9,320 nucleotides of DNA from Planctomycetaceae bacterium (GCA_031259095.1 JAIRLW010000548.1:1-9320), one strand, 5' to 3'. Numbered from the stretch's first letter, positions 1 through 6,825 are shown. Notes: generated by a model from the sequence alone, not told the origin. Translations and numbers: made by a program.

Positions 1-64
1 GAAGAAATAAGTTTTTAGAATATCCCTTAATTTTTAGAGATTCTTAATTAATTAAAACCGTTCC

Positions 65-787
65 ATGAAATCATTTTCCCGAACCAATGGAATTATTCTG
101 GTGATTGCCGCGATTTTTCCATTTTTCCTGACGCTTATTTATTTTGTTTTGCTTACGGATTCACCGGTTATTGTACAAAGACTTGTTTATGGAATTGGTA
201 AGATCATTCAATTTACCCTTCCGGTTTTTTGGGTTGGCGTTCTTTGTCGGGAACGATGGTTGGTTCGACCTTGGAATGCTCGCGGTTTTGCCGAAGGAAT
301 GGCATTCGGAATGTTCATTGCCGTTGCGATGGTTTTATTGTACTTTTTCTATCTTGGTTTACCGGAACAACTACTTGGAAAAAATACTCCGGCAAGTTTA
401 GCGATTATTGCCAAAATGAACAGATTAGGTATTACCAATGGGCAACAGTTTTTTCTTTTGGGCGTGTTTTATTCTGTGATTCACAGTGGTCTTGAGGAAT
501 ATTATTGGCGGTGGTTTGTTTTTGGGCGGTTACAGCGCGGCTGGTCATGTTTTTTTGCGGCGATCATTTCCAGTCTTGGGTTTACGGCTCATCATATTTT
601 GCTACTTGGAACTTATTTCGGTTACGTTTCACCGTTTTGTTGGCTTGGTTCGTTGGGGGTTGCGGTTGGCGGTTTGTACTGGGCGTGGCTTTACAAACGG
701 AGCGATTCCATCTGGGGAATCTGGATCAGTCACGGATTTATCGACGCGGCAATTTTTATCATTGGTTTTATGACCTGTTTTCGATAG
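65..787 (+). CDS. CPBP-family intramembrane metalloprotease (Abi/Rce1-like)
   Basis: This 240-residue protein is almost entirely hydrophobic, with an estimated six to eight membrane segments. It carries the three conserved CPBP motifs: EEYYWR at 144-149 (EExxxR), FTAHH at 173-177 (FxxxH) and HGFID at 223-227 (HxxxD/N). In the family these residues form the zinc-binding catalytic site of a glutamic-type protease within the membrane. Bacterial members process or protect against peptides, or are of unknown role, so no substrate can be named. The ATG at 65 is preceded by an A/T-rich stretch without a Shine-Dalgarno sequence, so the start rests on length and on the hydrophobic N-terminus that follows. 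The gene stands alone: the next gene is about 600 bp away on the other strand. Family assignment is firm, function open. Confidence 0.88.
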   Translation: MKSFSRTNGIILVIAAIFPFFLTLIYFVLLTDSPVIVQRLVYGIGKIIQFTLPVFWVGVLCRERWLVRPWNARGFAEGMAFGMFIAVAMVLLYFFYLGLPEQLLGKNTPASLAIIAKMNRLGITNGQQFFLLGVFYSVIHSGLEEYYWRWFVFGRLQRGWSCFFAAIISSLGFTAHHILLLGTYFGYVSPFCWLGSLGVAVGGLYWAWLYKRSDSIWGIWISHGFIDAAIFIIGFMTCFR

Positions 788-834
788 CAATACCGGAAAG
801 AAAAACACGGAATTTAGACAAAAATCAAAAAGGT

Positions 835-860
835 AGGCGATGTTTCGCCTGAAATTTTTT
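835..860 (+). terminator. Small hairpin followed by a T-run, possible terminator of the CPBP gene
   Basis: A perfect 6-bp stem (AGGCGA at 835-840, TCGCCT at 845-850, loop TGTT) is followed by GAAATTTTTT ending at 860. It lies about 50 bp after the stop codon of the CPBP gene. The stem is short and the T-run starts four bases after it, so termination is only plausible. The same GCGATGTTTCGC core recurs at 1224-1235 and, imperfectly, near 1246-1257, so it may instead be a dispersed short repeat. Confidence 0.4.
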
Positions 861-897
861 GATTAATTTTGATTAATTTTGATTAATTTTGATTAAT
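861..897. repeat. 10-bp direct tandem repeat, 3.7 copies
   Basis: The unit GATTAATTTT is repeated perfectly at 861-870, 871-880 and 881-890, with a partial fourth copy GATTAAT at 891-897. The repeat follows directly on the T-run of the hairpin at 835-860. A unit of 10 bases cannot keep a reading frame, which argues against coding. It is a simple-sequence expansion with no visible function. Confidence 0.9.
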
Positions 898-1123
898 AGC
901 GTCGGCGATAGCCGGCTTGCCCCTGTGTTCGGACGGAAATTGGTATTGCCTACCGAGCGGTGGACGGCAAAAACTAGACCCAAAATGGTCTTGTATAAGG
1001 TGGAGGATTTGAGTGTATAAGTAATTGATTGACCATTTTCAAACGCAAGCAGTATTACCTCTGGATAAATCTCTCGCCATATGAATAATACATTCAACAT
1101 GGGAAACCGGAAACGTGATTGGA

Positions 1124-1259
1124 GAAGACTGAAACTTAAAAGTTGACTTCGGAAACTCAAATGCTGAAGTCAGAAACTCGAAAGTTTACGTCAGAAACTT
1201 AAAAGTCAACCGTTTCAAGTTAAGCGATGTTTCGCTAAAAGTGGACGATGTTTCGCCGA
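1124..1259. repeat. Degenerate 21-bp tandem repeat array
   Basis: Four head-to-tail units of exactly 21 bp occupy 1124-1144, 1145-1165, 1166-1186 and 1187-1207; the shared core is close to GAAGTCAGAAACTTAAAAGTT. After a 10-base interlude come two more 21-bp units of a related but different sequence (1218-1238 and 1239-1259), each holding CGATGTTTCG. Because 21 is a multiple of three, the plus strand reads as seven-residue repeats such as NLKVDFG, NSKVYVR and NLKVNRF, followed by KLSDVSL and KVDDVSP. That frame is open from 1131 to the TAA at 1310-1312 but has no ATG and no ribosome binding site. It could be a fragment of a repeat-protein gene or a non-coding satellite. Confidence 0.7.
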
Positions 1260-1275
1260 AACGTTACCTATTCTT

Positions 1276-1345
1276 TTGTCTCAACAGTCCTTATAGTCCC
1301 ATTTGTCCCTAACATTTTTTGTAGTGAAGGGACATTAGGAGACAA
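1276..1345. repeat. Nested inverted repeat (GTCCC-type hairpin)
   Basis: The outer arms are TTGTCTC (1276-1282) and GAGACAA (1339-1345). Inner arms are TGTCCCT (1304-1310) and AGGGACA (1328-1334). The left half has two GTCCC words close together. A structure of the same design and with the same words lies at 8958-9015 upstream of anfK, so this is probably a dispersed element. It lies in the 3' flank of algH but has no U-run in that direction, so it is not a standard terminator. Confidence 0.65.
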
Positions 1346-1405
1346 TATTTTCCATGATTAACTGCTAAATCGATTGCTAAAGGCAACACAAAGGTTGACA
1401 ATCTT

Positions 1406-1957
1406 CTAATTCAGGGCGGGATCTTCGGGGAACTTATTGATATGAAGCATTTCGCTCAGAACGTCTTGACCGATTGCTTCAATCAAATGCCGCCAGAGTT
1501 CGGAGTCATCGTTAAAAACAAGTTCACGCGTGGCTTCGGCGAGATACCACGCTCCTTCGGTAATTTCACTCAACAATTGACCGGCGCCCCAACCGGCATG
1601 TCCAATAAAAAAACGACAATCGTCGTTTTGATGCTGGACTAGTCGTTTCAAATCTTTCGGAACGTTTGTAAAATGAACGCCGGGTACAATTTCAATACTG
1701 TTAAGTTGTTTTGTTTCATGCAGAGCGGTTAACGTTCCAAAGACGGGACCGCCCAAATAGAGCGAGGACTCTGTTTCGCAATCCCGATGAAATATTGATT
1801 TCCAGATTGCCCGAATTGGCTGGTCGGAAATACGGTTCAAAACCACCCCAAACACTTCCTCGTCATCACTGCCCTGAACAATAAAGACAATTGTTTGTCG
1901 AAAATTCGGATCAATCAGAAACGGCGACGCAATCAAAAGTTTGCCGGAATAATTCAT
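1406..1957 (-). CDS. algH: YqgE/AlgH family protein (UPF0301)
   Basis: The 183-residue product has the typical length (about 185) and order of motifs of the AlgH/YqgE family. These are an N-terminal GKLLIASPFLIDPNF (5-19), the GVVLNR strand (37-42), YLGGPV (67-72) and the strongly conserved GHAGWGAGQL (119-128). It has no signal peptide or membrane segment and should be cytoplasmic. The family takes its name from a reported regulator of alginate synthesis in Pseudomonas, but its biochemical role is unresolved and the name should not be read as a function here. The start ATG lacks a Shine-Dalgarno sequence; it is chosen because the family begins only a few residues before GKLLIA. The gene diverges from truA and has a good promoter candidate at 2007-2035. 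Confidence 0.93.
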   Translation of the reverse strand: MNYSGKLLIASPFLIDPNFRQTIVFIVQGSDDEEVFGVVLNRISDQPIRAIWKSIFHRDCETESSLYLGGPVFGTLTALHETKQLNSIEIVPGVHFTNVPKDLKRLVQHQNDDCRFFIGHAGWGAGQLLSEITEGAWYLAEATRELVFNDDSELWRHLIEAIGQDVLSEMLHINKFPEDPALN

Positions 1958-2006
1958 GGGAATAGCAAAAAATCATGGAAAATAAAAAAATACAAACCGC
2001 TCCATC

Positions 2007-2035
2007 ATTATAGAATATAAAAATTCCAACAGCAA
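2007..2035 (-). promoter_or_regulatory. Candidate sigma-70-type promoter for algH
   Basis: Reading the minus strand, a perfect TATAAT (2007-2012) lies 17 bases downstream of TTGCTG (2030-2035). The -35 element matches the consensus in only three positions (TTG). Transcription would start near position 2000 and give a leader of about 40 nt. The site lies in the 147-bp gap between the divergent algH and truA genes. Promoter consensus in this lineage is unknown to me, so this is tentative. Confidence 0.4.
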
Positions 2036-2085
2036 CACTCGTCAACTTCACGAATCCTAATCTCACAAATCTCAACCTCAAAGAC

Positions 2086-2103
2086 CACAAATCACAAACC
2101 ACA
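2086..2103 (+). promoter_or_regulatory. CA-rich translation-start leader of truA (copy 1 of an 18-nt shared sequence)
   Basis: The 18-nt sequence CACAAATCACAAACCACA ends one base before the truA start codon. An identical copy, on the opposite strand, ends two bases before the start codon of the DUF58 gene at 3920. Neither gene has a Shine-Dalgarno sequence. A leader without G would stay unstructured, which suits Shine-Dalgarno-independent initiation, but the exact identity suggests something more specific, such as a binding site or a recently copied segment. Confidence 0.55.
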
Positions 2104-2104
2104 A

Positions 2105-2905
2105 ATGAAATTTTCCCAAACGGATCATCGTCGGATTAAACTGGAACTATCTTACGACGGCGCCAACTACAAAGGTTGGCAACGACAGTCGAATGTTCCG
2201 AGTATTCAGGAAACGTTGGAAACAACGCTTGGCAAAATTCTTGGCAAACCAGTAGTGGTTACCGGAAGCGGTCGAACCGACGCCGGAGTTCACGCTTTGA
2301 AACAGGTTGCCGCATTTACGACGGAAAGTCCGTTGAAGACGGAAGTGTTCCAACGTGCGCTGAATGGTCTGTTGCCGCACGATATTCGGATTCTTCAGGT
2401 CGAAGATGTTCCGCTCCGTTTTCATCCCATTGCCGATGTGATCGCCAAACGTTACCGTTATCTGATCGACAATAATTGTCCGTCGTTTCCGTTGACCCGA
2501 CATTATTGTTGGGTTTACCGTGAACCGCTCGATCTTCACACGATGCGTCAAGCGGGTCAATTCTTGTTAGGAACGCAAGATTTTGCTTGTTTCCAAACTC
2601 AAGGTTCTCCGCGTAAAACAACCGTCCGAACAATTTCCGACGTTTTAGTGGAACGAATCCATGATCCCAACGGTTTATATCCGCCGTTAATTTGTATTGA
2701 GGTGGAAGCAAACGGTTTCCTTTACAACATGATGCGAACCATTGCCGGAACGTTAACACTTCTTGGGGTTGAGGGTTCTCGTGGTTGTGGTCATCCGGAG
2801 CGGATGAAAGAAATTATCAATTCTCAAAACCGTACCCTTGCCGGTGCAACTGCTCCAGCGCATGCGCTTTACCTAATCGATGTCGTTTATCCCCGAATTT
2901 TGTAA
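2105..2905 (+). CDS. truA: tRNA pseudouridine(38-40) synthase TruA
   Basis: TruA converts uridines 38, 39 and 40 in the anticodon arm of many tRNAs into pseudouridine. The 266-residue protein has the family's usual length. It begins with the strand LELSYDGANYKGWQRQ (13-28) and contains the catalytic motif GRTDAGVHA (56-64) with the nucleophilic Asp59. It also has the KRYRYLI strand of the central core and the C-terminal NGFLYNMMRTIAGTL motif (about 203-217). All expected parts are present and the enzyme should be active. There is no Shine-Dalgarno sequence; the ATG follows the CA-rich leader at 2086-2103. It is convergent with the DUF58 gene, with only 7 bp between the two stop codons, so the two transcripts may overlap at their 3' ends. 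Confidence 0.97.
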   Translation: MKFSQTDHRRIKLELSYDGANYKGWQRQSNVPSIQETLETTLGKILGKPVVVTGSGRTDAGVHALKQVAAFTTESPLKTEVFQRALNGLLPHDIRILQVEDVPLRFHPIADVIAKRYRYLIDNNCPSFPLTRHYCWVYREPLDLHTMRQAGQFLLGTQDFACFQTQGSPRKTTVRTISDVLVERIHDPNGLYPPLICIEVEANGFLYNMMRTIAGTLTLLGVEGSRGCGHPERMKEIINSQNRTLAGATAPAHALYLIDVVYPRIL

Positions 2906-2912
2906 AACGATA

Positions 2913-3920
2913 TTATTTTTTGTTTCGGACGATCATGTTACGGCGGCTTAAATAGGTTGCCAATGCGGCGTCTAACGGTGTTCCTGTACGAAATAAGGCG
3001 TAATCGCATTGTAATTTTGTACAACCTTGTTTTACTTCGTCAAGATAAAGGTGCAGAGCGTCGAGATAACCTTGACGCAACATTCGCGGATCACAACGAA
3101 TTTGTACCGGAAGTTCCAGACCTTCAAAACGTGTTGCACCGCCGAGTGTGAAATCGAGTTCCATGTCGTCCATAATATGCAACACAAGAACATCATGTCC
3201 GTAACTTCGTAAATATTGTAATCCGCGAAATAATCCTTCGCGTTGTATCAACAAGTCCGAAATGAGAACAATCAGTCCGTTCGCCCGAACAGTTTCCGCC
3301 GCAGTCCGTAACGCTTCCTGAAAATCCGGCTGAGAACCTTTAATATCCTTGAGTAACTCGTTCAAGTCAATCAGTTCCGAACTTTCTTTTTTCTTTGTTT
3401 CCGTATTTCGTAATTCTGTTTTCTGTATTTCCGTTTTTTTATCAGGCGATAAACGAAACATTCGGTCGGCAATTGCGATAAGTTGTGAACGTTTCATTTT
3501 TGACGGCATAACATTTTGAGTATCTTTATCGAACATAATACAACCAACCGCATCTTGTTGCCGAATGGCAAGATAGGCCAGTGATGCGGCGGTCGTTGAG
3601 GCATAATCGTACTTATTCATTGCCTTGCTGCCGAATCTCATACTCTGCGACCGGTCAACCAATAACGTAACCCGCATATTTGTATCAACTTCGTATTGCT
3701 TAACATAAAGCCGATCTTGTTTTGCCCAGACTTTCCAATCAACACTTCGCGGATCGTCGCCGGGAACATATTGACGGTGTTGCCGAAATTCAACAGAGTT
3801 ACCGAAATGCCGCGATTTGTGAATTCCGCTCAAAAATCCGTCAACAACATGTTTCGCCCGCAAATCAAGACGTGAGATGCGTTTCAACGTTTCCGGATGA
3901 AAATAGTGATTGTCTGACAT
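2913..3920 (-). CDS. DUF58 domain protein with a von Willebrand A-like fold
   Basis: The 335-residue protein has the DUF58 signature. The N-terminal part holds RISRLDLRAKHVVDGFLSGIH (14-34) and SVEF followed by PGDDPRSVDWKVWAKQDRLYVKQYE (53-77). A vWA-type strand with a metal-site motif DRSQS (89-93, DxSxS) follows. DUF58 proteins are usually encoded beside a MoxR-type AAA ATPase and are thought to act with it in assembling or activating other complexes, but no moxR gene lies in this window. There is no membrane segment. Residues about 165-190 form a Thr/Glu/Lys-rich low-complexity insert (TEIQKTELRNTETKKKE) before the LNELL segment, and I do not know it from the family. The ATG has no Shine-Dalgarno sequence but follows the same 18-nt leader as truA. 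Confidence 0.9.
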   Translation of the reverse strand: MSDNHYFHPETLKRISRLDLRAKHVVDGFLSGIHKSRHFGNSVEFRQHRQYVPGDDPRSVDWKVWAKQDRLYVKQYEVDTNMRVTLLVDRSQSMRFGSKAMNKYDYASTTAASLAYLAIRQQDAVGCIMFDKDTQNVMPSKMKRSQLIAIADRMFRLSPDKKTEIQKTELRNTETKKKESSELIDLNELLKDIKGSQPDFQEALRTAAETVRANGLIVLISDLLIQREGLFRGLQYLRSYGHDVLVLHIMDDMELDFTLGGATRFEGLELPVQIRCDPRMLRQGYLDALHLYLDEVKQGCTKLQCDYALFRTGTPLDAALATYLSRRNMIVRNKK

Positions 3921-3922
3921 TG

Positions 3923-3940
3923 TGTGGTTTGTGATTTGTG
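3923..3940 (-). promoter_or_regulatory. CA-rich translation-start leader of the DUF58 gene (copy 2 of the shared 18-nt sequence)
   Basis: Reading the minus strand, CACAAATCACAAACCACA ends two bases before the ATG at 3918-3920. It is identical over 18 bases to the sequence before truA at 2086-2103. The two copies face each other and form an inverted pair around truA and the DUF58 gene. Confidence 0.55.
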
Positions 3941-4010
3941 AGAAAACTTCTAAAAACTCGTTTTTTTCCTCGACCGAATTCGACTAAATATCGACTAAAA
4001 TCGATTTGGG

Positions 4011-4064
4011 TCGATTTTATACCGTTTTCCTTTTAAAAACCTGTTTTATCTTTTCGGTTATCCG
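4011..4064 (+). repeat. Dispersed intergenic repeat, copy A (partial)
   Basis: The segment begins TCGATTTTATACCGTTTTCC, continues with CTTTTAAAAACCTGTTTTAT and ends near TTTTCGGTTATCCG. It aligns with the first half of the longer copies at 6996-7107 (+) and 9091-9196 (-). To its left, 3961-4010 is rich in the word TCGACT or TCGATT (several imperfect repeats and inverted repeats), and ACTTCTAAAAACTCG near 3946-3960 resembles the left flank of copy B. It ends immediately before the stop codon of the truncated AlbA_2 gene. Confidence 0.7.
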
Positions 4065-4065
4065 T

Positions 4066-4965
4066 TTATCTTGTTTCTAATTTGAACGGCGTTTTTAATC
4101 CTTCAATGAGTTTGATATAAACGCGGCGGTAAAAATCGTACAAATTTCCAGACCACGAACCATCCAATGTTAAACGGTCAATCCAACGTACATTCGTTTG
4201 AGTGTCGGCACGTTCTTGATAATCAAGCATATAATAAGGAAAACGTAAACGTTCCTGAATGACCGGATGCGTACCAAACATTAAAAGACCGGCAACAGTC
4301 AACCCATAATTGCCCGAAGATCGTTCACGTCTTGCTGCGCCGATTTTTTCGAGAAACGTTTCATCGTTCAATTCATTCCAAGGATATTCCGGTTGAAGAT
4401 TGGCGTAAAGTTGACGGTAATGCCGTAACGTTTCCCGATGAACATCCTGAATAGTGTAACTGATAAGAATTTCGGCGCCGCGTGATTCGCTCAATTGTTC
4501 TGCCAAGTAACGTTTCACTTCTTCATCGGATAAACGTTGATCGGCTTCATGGAAACGACGATAAGTGTTACCCAACGGATTACCGTTGAGATAAACCGGA
4601 CGTTGTTCACGTTTTGCTCGCGGAATTTGAACGCCAAGAATCAGTTTGCCGTTAATCTCAATATCTTGAAACGATTGATTGATCAGAAGATTAACGCTGA
4701 CTTTATTAGGATTATTGGCAATATCAACAATTTTTTTTCTCAAATGATCCGTGGACGTAAAACCAACAAACAAATATTTGCCTTCTTTTTCCGCAACACC
4801 AAGAAACACATAACCGCCATCGCTATTTGCCATTGCGGAATAAGTTTCCCAAAAACTGTCGGGAACTTCACCGGTACCATCTCTGCCGGCAGCCTTTTTA
4901 AATTCAACTGCTTCGGATTCCCGAAGAAATACCAAATCCTGTTCCGTATGAATACCTAGCGTCAT
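4066..4965 (-). pseudogene. AlbA_2/Schlafen-type putative DNA- or RNA-binding protein, C-terminally truncated
   Basis: The first 150 residues form an AlbA_2 (Schlafen AAA_4) domain: ESEAVEFKKA (16-25), a SAMANSDGGYVFLGVAEK block (43-60), then GNTYRRFHEADQRLSDEEVKRYL. The middle part (GLTVAGLLMFGTHP, FPYYMLDY) matches the region seen in COG2865-type proteins. Those proteins normally continue after a PFKL-type motif into a GHKL-like ATPase domain (HATPase_c_4) and reach roughly 450-550 residues. Here the protein stops four residues after PFKL, at 299 residues, so the ATPase part is missing. Directly beyond the stop lies copy A of the dispersed repeat. The 27-bp gap to the upstream yidD gene suggests co-transcription. 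Members are proposed regulators or RNA-targeting proteins, without a settled role. It could be a decayed gene or a shortened functional protein. Confidence 0.7.
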
Positions 4966-4992
4966 TCTGCGTTCTTTTTGTGTTGCGTTATA

Positions 4993-5271
4993 TTACGGAG
5001 GATCATATCCGCCTTGATTCCAAGGATTACAACGGAGAATGCGCCAAAATCCTTTTAAGGTTCCGCGAATAACTCCGTATTTTTTAACCGCTTCAATCAT
5101 GTACGTGCTACAGGTTGGTTCAAAACGGCAAACATTGGGTAAAAACGGACTAATATATTTTTTGTAAAATAATACTAACCCGATTACAATTAATTCCGGT
5201 AAACGATACATAATGAAAAAATAAAAATAAAAATAAACGCCAACCAAACGATCAGAAATGTATTTTACCAT
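4993..5271 (-). CDS. yidD: Membrane protein insertion efficiency factor YidD
   Basis: The protein ends with the diagnostic YidD block: [10 protein letters not shown] (36-45), [19 protein letters not shown] (48-66) and [16 protein letters not shown] (76-91), with conserved Cys48, Cys54 and Cys81. YidD is a small, inner-membrane-associated protein that assists the insertase YidC. In most bacteria it lies between rnpA and yidC, but neither is in the window, so this copy is displaced. The start is uncertain. The upstream ATG gives 92 residues with an aromatic, A/T-rich coded N-terminus (VYFYFYFFI), while Met21 (codon 5209-5211) gives 72 residues and leaves a leader close to the family's usual length. 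Neither has a good Shine-Dalgarno sequence. Confidence 0.92.
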   Translation of the reverse strand: MVKYISDRLVGVYFYFYFFIMYRLPELIVIGLVLFYKKYISPFLPNVCRFEPTCSTYMIEAVKKYGVIRGTLKGFWRILRCNPWNQGGYDPP

Positions 5272-5366
5272 CTCACCAAGATCAGACGCAAGATAATGGT
5301 CGATTTTATTTTTCAGCCGCCAGATCGCCCAGAAGAAAATTTTTTGTAATCTATCAGCGGACTATT

Positions 5367-5468
5367 TTATTTTTTAACGATCCGGACTGGAACTTTCCCG
5401 AATCGCCAACCTGAATTGACCAGACCGTTACCTTGCTTTACCGTTGTTATTATTTTTTGTTCGGTCAA
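5367..5468 (-). CDS. Doubtful small open frame between porin and yidD
   Basis: Directly after the porin stop codon a TTG-initiated frame of 33 codons runs to TAA at 5367-5369. It contains the protein-like stretch NSGWRFGKVPVRIVKK at its end. It has no ATG and no ribosome binding site of its own; translation would depend on coupling to the porin, whose stop codon overlaps the area. Its length is short enough to occur by chance, and I recognise no family. It is listed as a possibility only. Confidence 0.15.
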   Translation of the reverse strand: MTEQKIITTVKQGNGLVNSGWRFGKVPVRIVKK

Positions 5469-5470
5469 CG

Positions 5471-6811
5471 TTAAAACAGATACACGAATCCGCAACCGGC
5501 AGAGAATTGTTCACGTTTATCGCCGCGATTGAATGGGCGTGAATCTTTGGCAACATCATAACGAAATTCAGGGCGGATATTGATTCGTCGGAAAGGCGTC
5601 CAGCTCACTCCAAACGTTACACCGTATAAATCACCCGCGTAATTGCCTGTAAACGGTCGGGAAAAACCGGAATCGCCCATCCACTGATTGGCGTGAATCT
5701 GATCAAATCGAAGTCCAAGTTTCCAATATTGGTTGATTCGGAACGTCAAATAATGCGCCGTACCAAAATAGGACGCATCCGCTGTTGTCCGTTTTCCGTT
5801 GCGATCTCCAAGATTCCACTGGAAAGTGTAATGCCAACGCGGGGAAATCATCCAATTGACCGCAAACGTGTGTTGAAATATTGTTCTGCCTTGATGATAT
5901 TCGCCGTTCTTGTAACGTCCATCGCCAAGATTGGCCGCGTACACCGTGTACCAAACGGAAATCGATGAAATCGGTCGCCAGTAAACGCCGCCAAGAAAAC
6001 CGTGATCGTCAAAATCGTTGCGGAAACTATTATCCTTTCCCTGAACGTAACCGAAATTAAACCAGAGATTCGGTTTGCAACGGTATTCCGCCAACACACC
6101 GCTGTGAGTTTGCGGTTCCGTGTAAAACAAATTGGAATGACTGTAAAAGGTCGATTTTGCCGCTTCGAGTTGCTCAACGCCAAGAAGCGTTTCAAATTTA
6201 CCGATCTTGACCGACAGATTTTTGTAGCCTAAAACGCCGTAAATCTGCGGCAAGGAAACATAATAGTCGCGGGAATGTCCCCGATAGTCAAACGACGCAT
6301 CGCCGTAACTTTGCGATAACCAACCGTCGCTGCCAAACTGGAAATCGATTTTGAATCCCCAGTCGAAACCATGCCGCGTGTCAATATCTCTTTTTAAGCC
6401 AATCCAAAGTTGATTCAACATCGGGTTTGCCGATTGAACATTGCCAAGCAACGAGGAATTGCCGGAGTTCGGAAATTGATAACGCTCACTGTGTCCGTCG
6501 CGCGATATGGTACTGAAATGTTGATTTTTGTTGCCGTCGCCGTTGAGATAAAATCCAAATTCCGTCCAACCATAAAATTTAAGTCTTTGCCAAAACGAAT
6601 ACTTTTGAGTACAATTAAGATTCAGATCACAATCTTGTTGGCAGGAATCAACAGGAATCTGTTCGTCTAAACTACTCGGCGAATTAAGATACTGTGCAAT
6701 ATAACACGGTATCGAATAAGTTGTCGAAGAACTGAATTGCTCGGCTTGAATTTCACAAACGAAAATCGCCGACAAAATATACACAAAACAAAGGAACACT
6801 ATTTTTTTCAC
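5471..6811 (-). CDS. Outer-membrane beta-barrel porin, OmpL-like BBP2 type
   Basis: The start is the GTG at 6809-6811, not the in-frame ATG 66 bp further upstream. An AAAGGAGA ribosome binding site lies six bases before the GTG, and the GTG begins a normal signal peptide: KK, a hydrophobic stretch, then IQA at residues 21-23 as the cleavage site. The mature part starts with a short linker and four cysteines in a segment around DSCQQDCDLNLNCTQ. It continues as alternating aromatic/polar strands (WTEFGFYLNGDG, GFDWGFKIDFQFGSDG, SVKIGKFETLLGVE, WFNFGYVQGKD, LTFRINQYWKLGLRFDQ, NIRPEFRYDVAKDSRPF) and ends in FVYLF, the terminal-phenylalanine signal for barrel assembly. BBP2 proteins are putative porins; the substrate cannot be told. 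The 446-residue length fits. Confidence 0.88.
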   Translation of the reverse strand: MKKIVFLCFVYILSAIFVCEIQAEQFSSSTTYSIPCYIAQYLNSPSSLDEQIPVDSCQQDCDLNLNCTQKYSFWQRLKFYGWTEFGFYLNGDGNKNQHFSTISRDGHSERYQFPNSGNSSLLGNVQSANPMLNQLWIGLKRDIDTRHGFDWGFKIDFQFGSDGWLSQSYGDASFDYRGHSRDYYVSLPQIYGVLGYKNLSVKIGKFETLLGVEQLEAAKSTFYSHSNLFYTEPQTHSGVLAEYRCKPNLWFNFGYVQGKDNSFRNDFDDHGFLGGVYWRPISSISVWYTVYAANLGDGRYKNGEYHQGRTIFQHTFAVNWMISPRWHYTFQWNLGDRNGKRTTADASYFGTAHYLTFRINQYWKLGLRFDQIHANQWMGDSGFSRPFTGNYAGDLYGVTFGVSWTPFRRINIRPEFRYDVAKDSRPFNRGDKREQFSAGCGFVYLF

Positions 6812-6817
6812 GGTAAT

Positions 6818-6825
6818 TCTCCTTT
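6818..6825 (-). promoter_or_regulatory. Ribosome binding site that sets the porin start
   Basis: Reading the minus strand, AAAGGAGA is followed by six bases (ATTACC) and the GTG start codon at 6809-6811. This fixes the start at the GTG and excludes the longer frame from the ATG at 6877, which would place a charged, non-signal stretch in front of the signal peptide. Confidence 0.85.

Larger units (their letters stand above)
788..1405. other. Long repeat-rich region without a convincing gene
   Basis: This 618-bp stretch separates the CPBP gene from the 3' end of algH. It contains, in order, a small hairpin (835-850), a 10-bp tandem repeat (861-897), a run of ordinary sequence (about 898-1120), an array of degenerate 21-bp units (1124-1259) and a long imperfect inverted repeat (1276-1345). 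Two open stretches cross it: one on the minus strand (873-1160) and one on the plus strand without an ATG (1131-1309). Both are made largely of the repeats and resemble no family I know. I read the region as non-coding or as decayed DNA. Confidence 0.6.

Noticed and set aside
861..897. CRISPR-like reading of the short tandem repeats
   Set aside because: Units are 10 bp with no spacers, and no cas gene is present.
873..1160. 95-codon minus-strand open frame in the gap after the CPBP gene
   Set aside because: It overlaps the 10-bp tandem repeat and the 21-bp array, has no ribosome binding site, and resembles no known family; its residues are explained by repeat sequence read in antisense.
2147..2759. 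Long antisense open frames within truA
   Set aside because: They are shadows of the conserved truA reading frame and show no family similarity or ribosome binding site.
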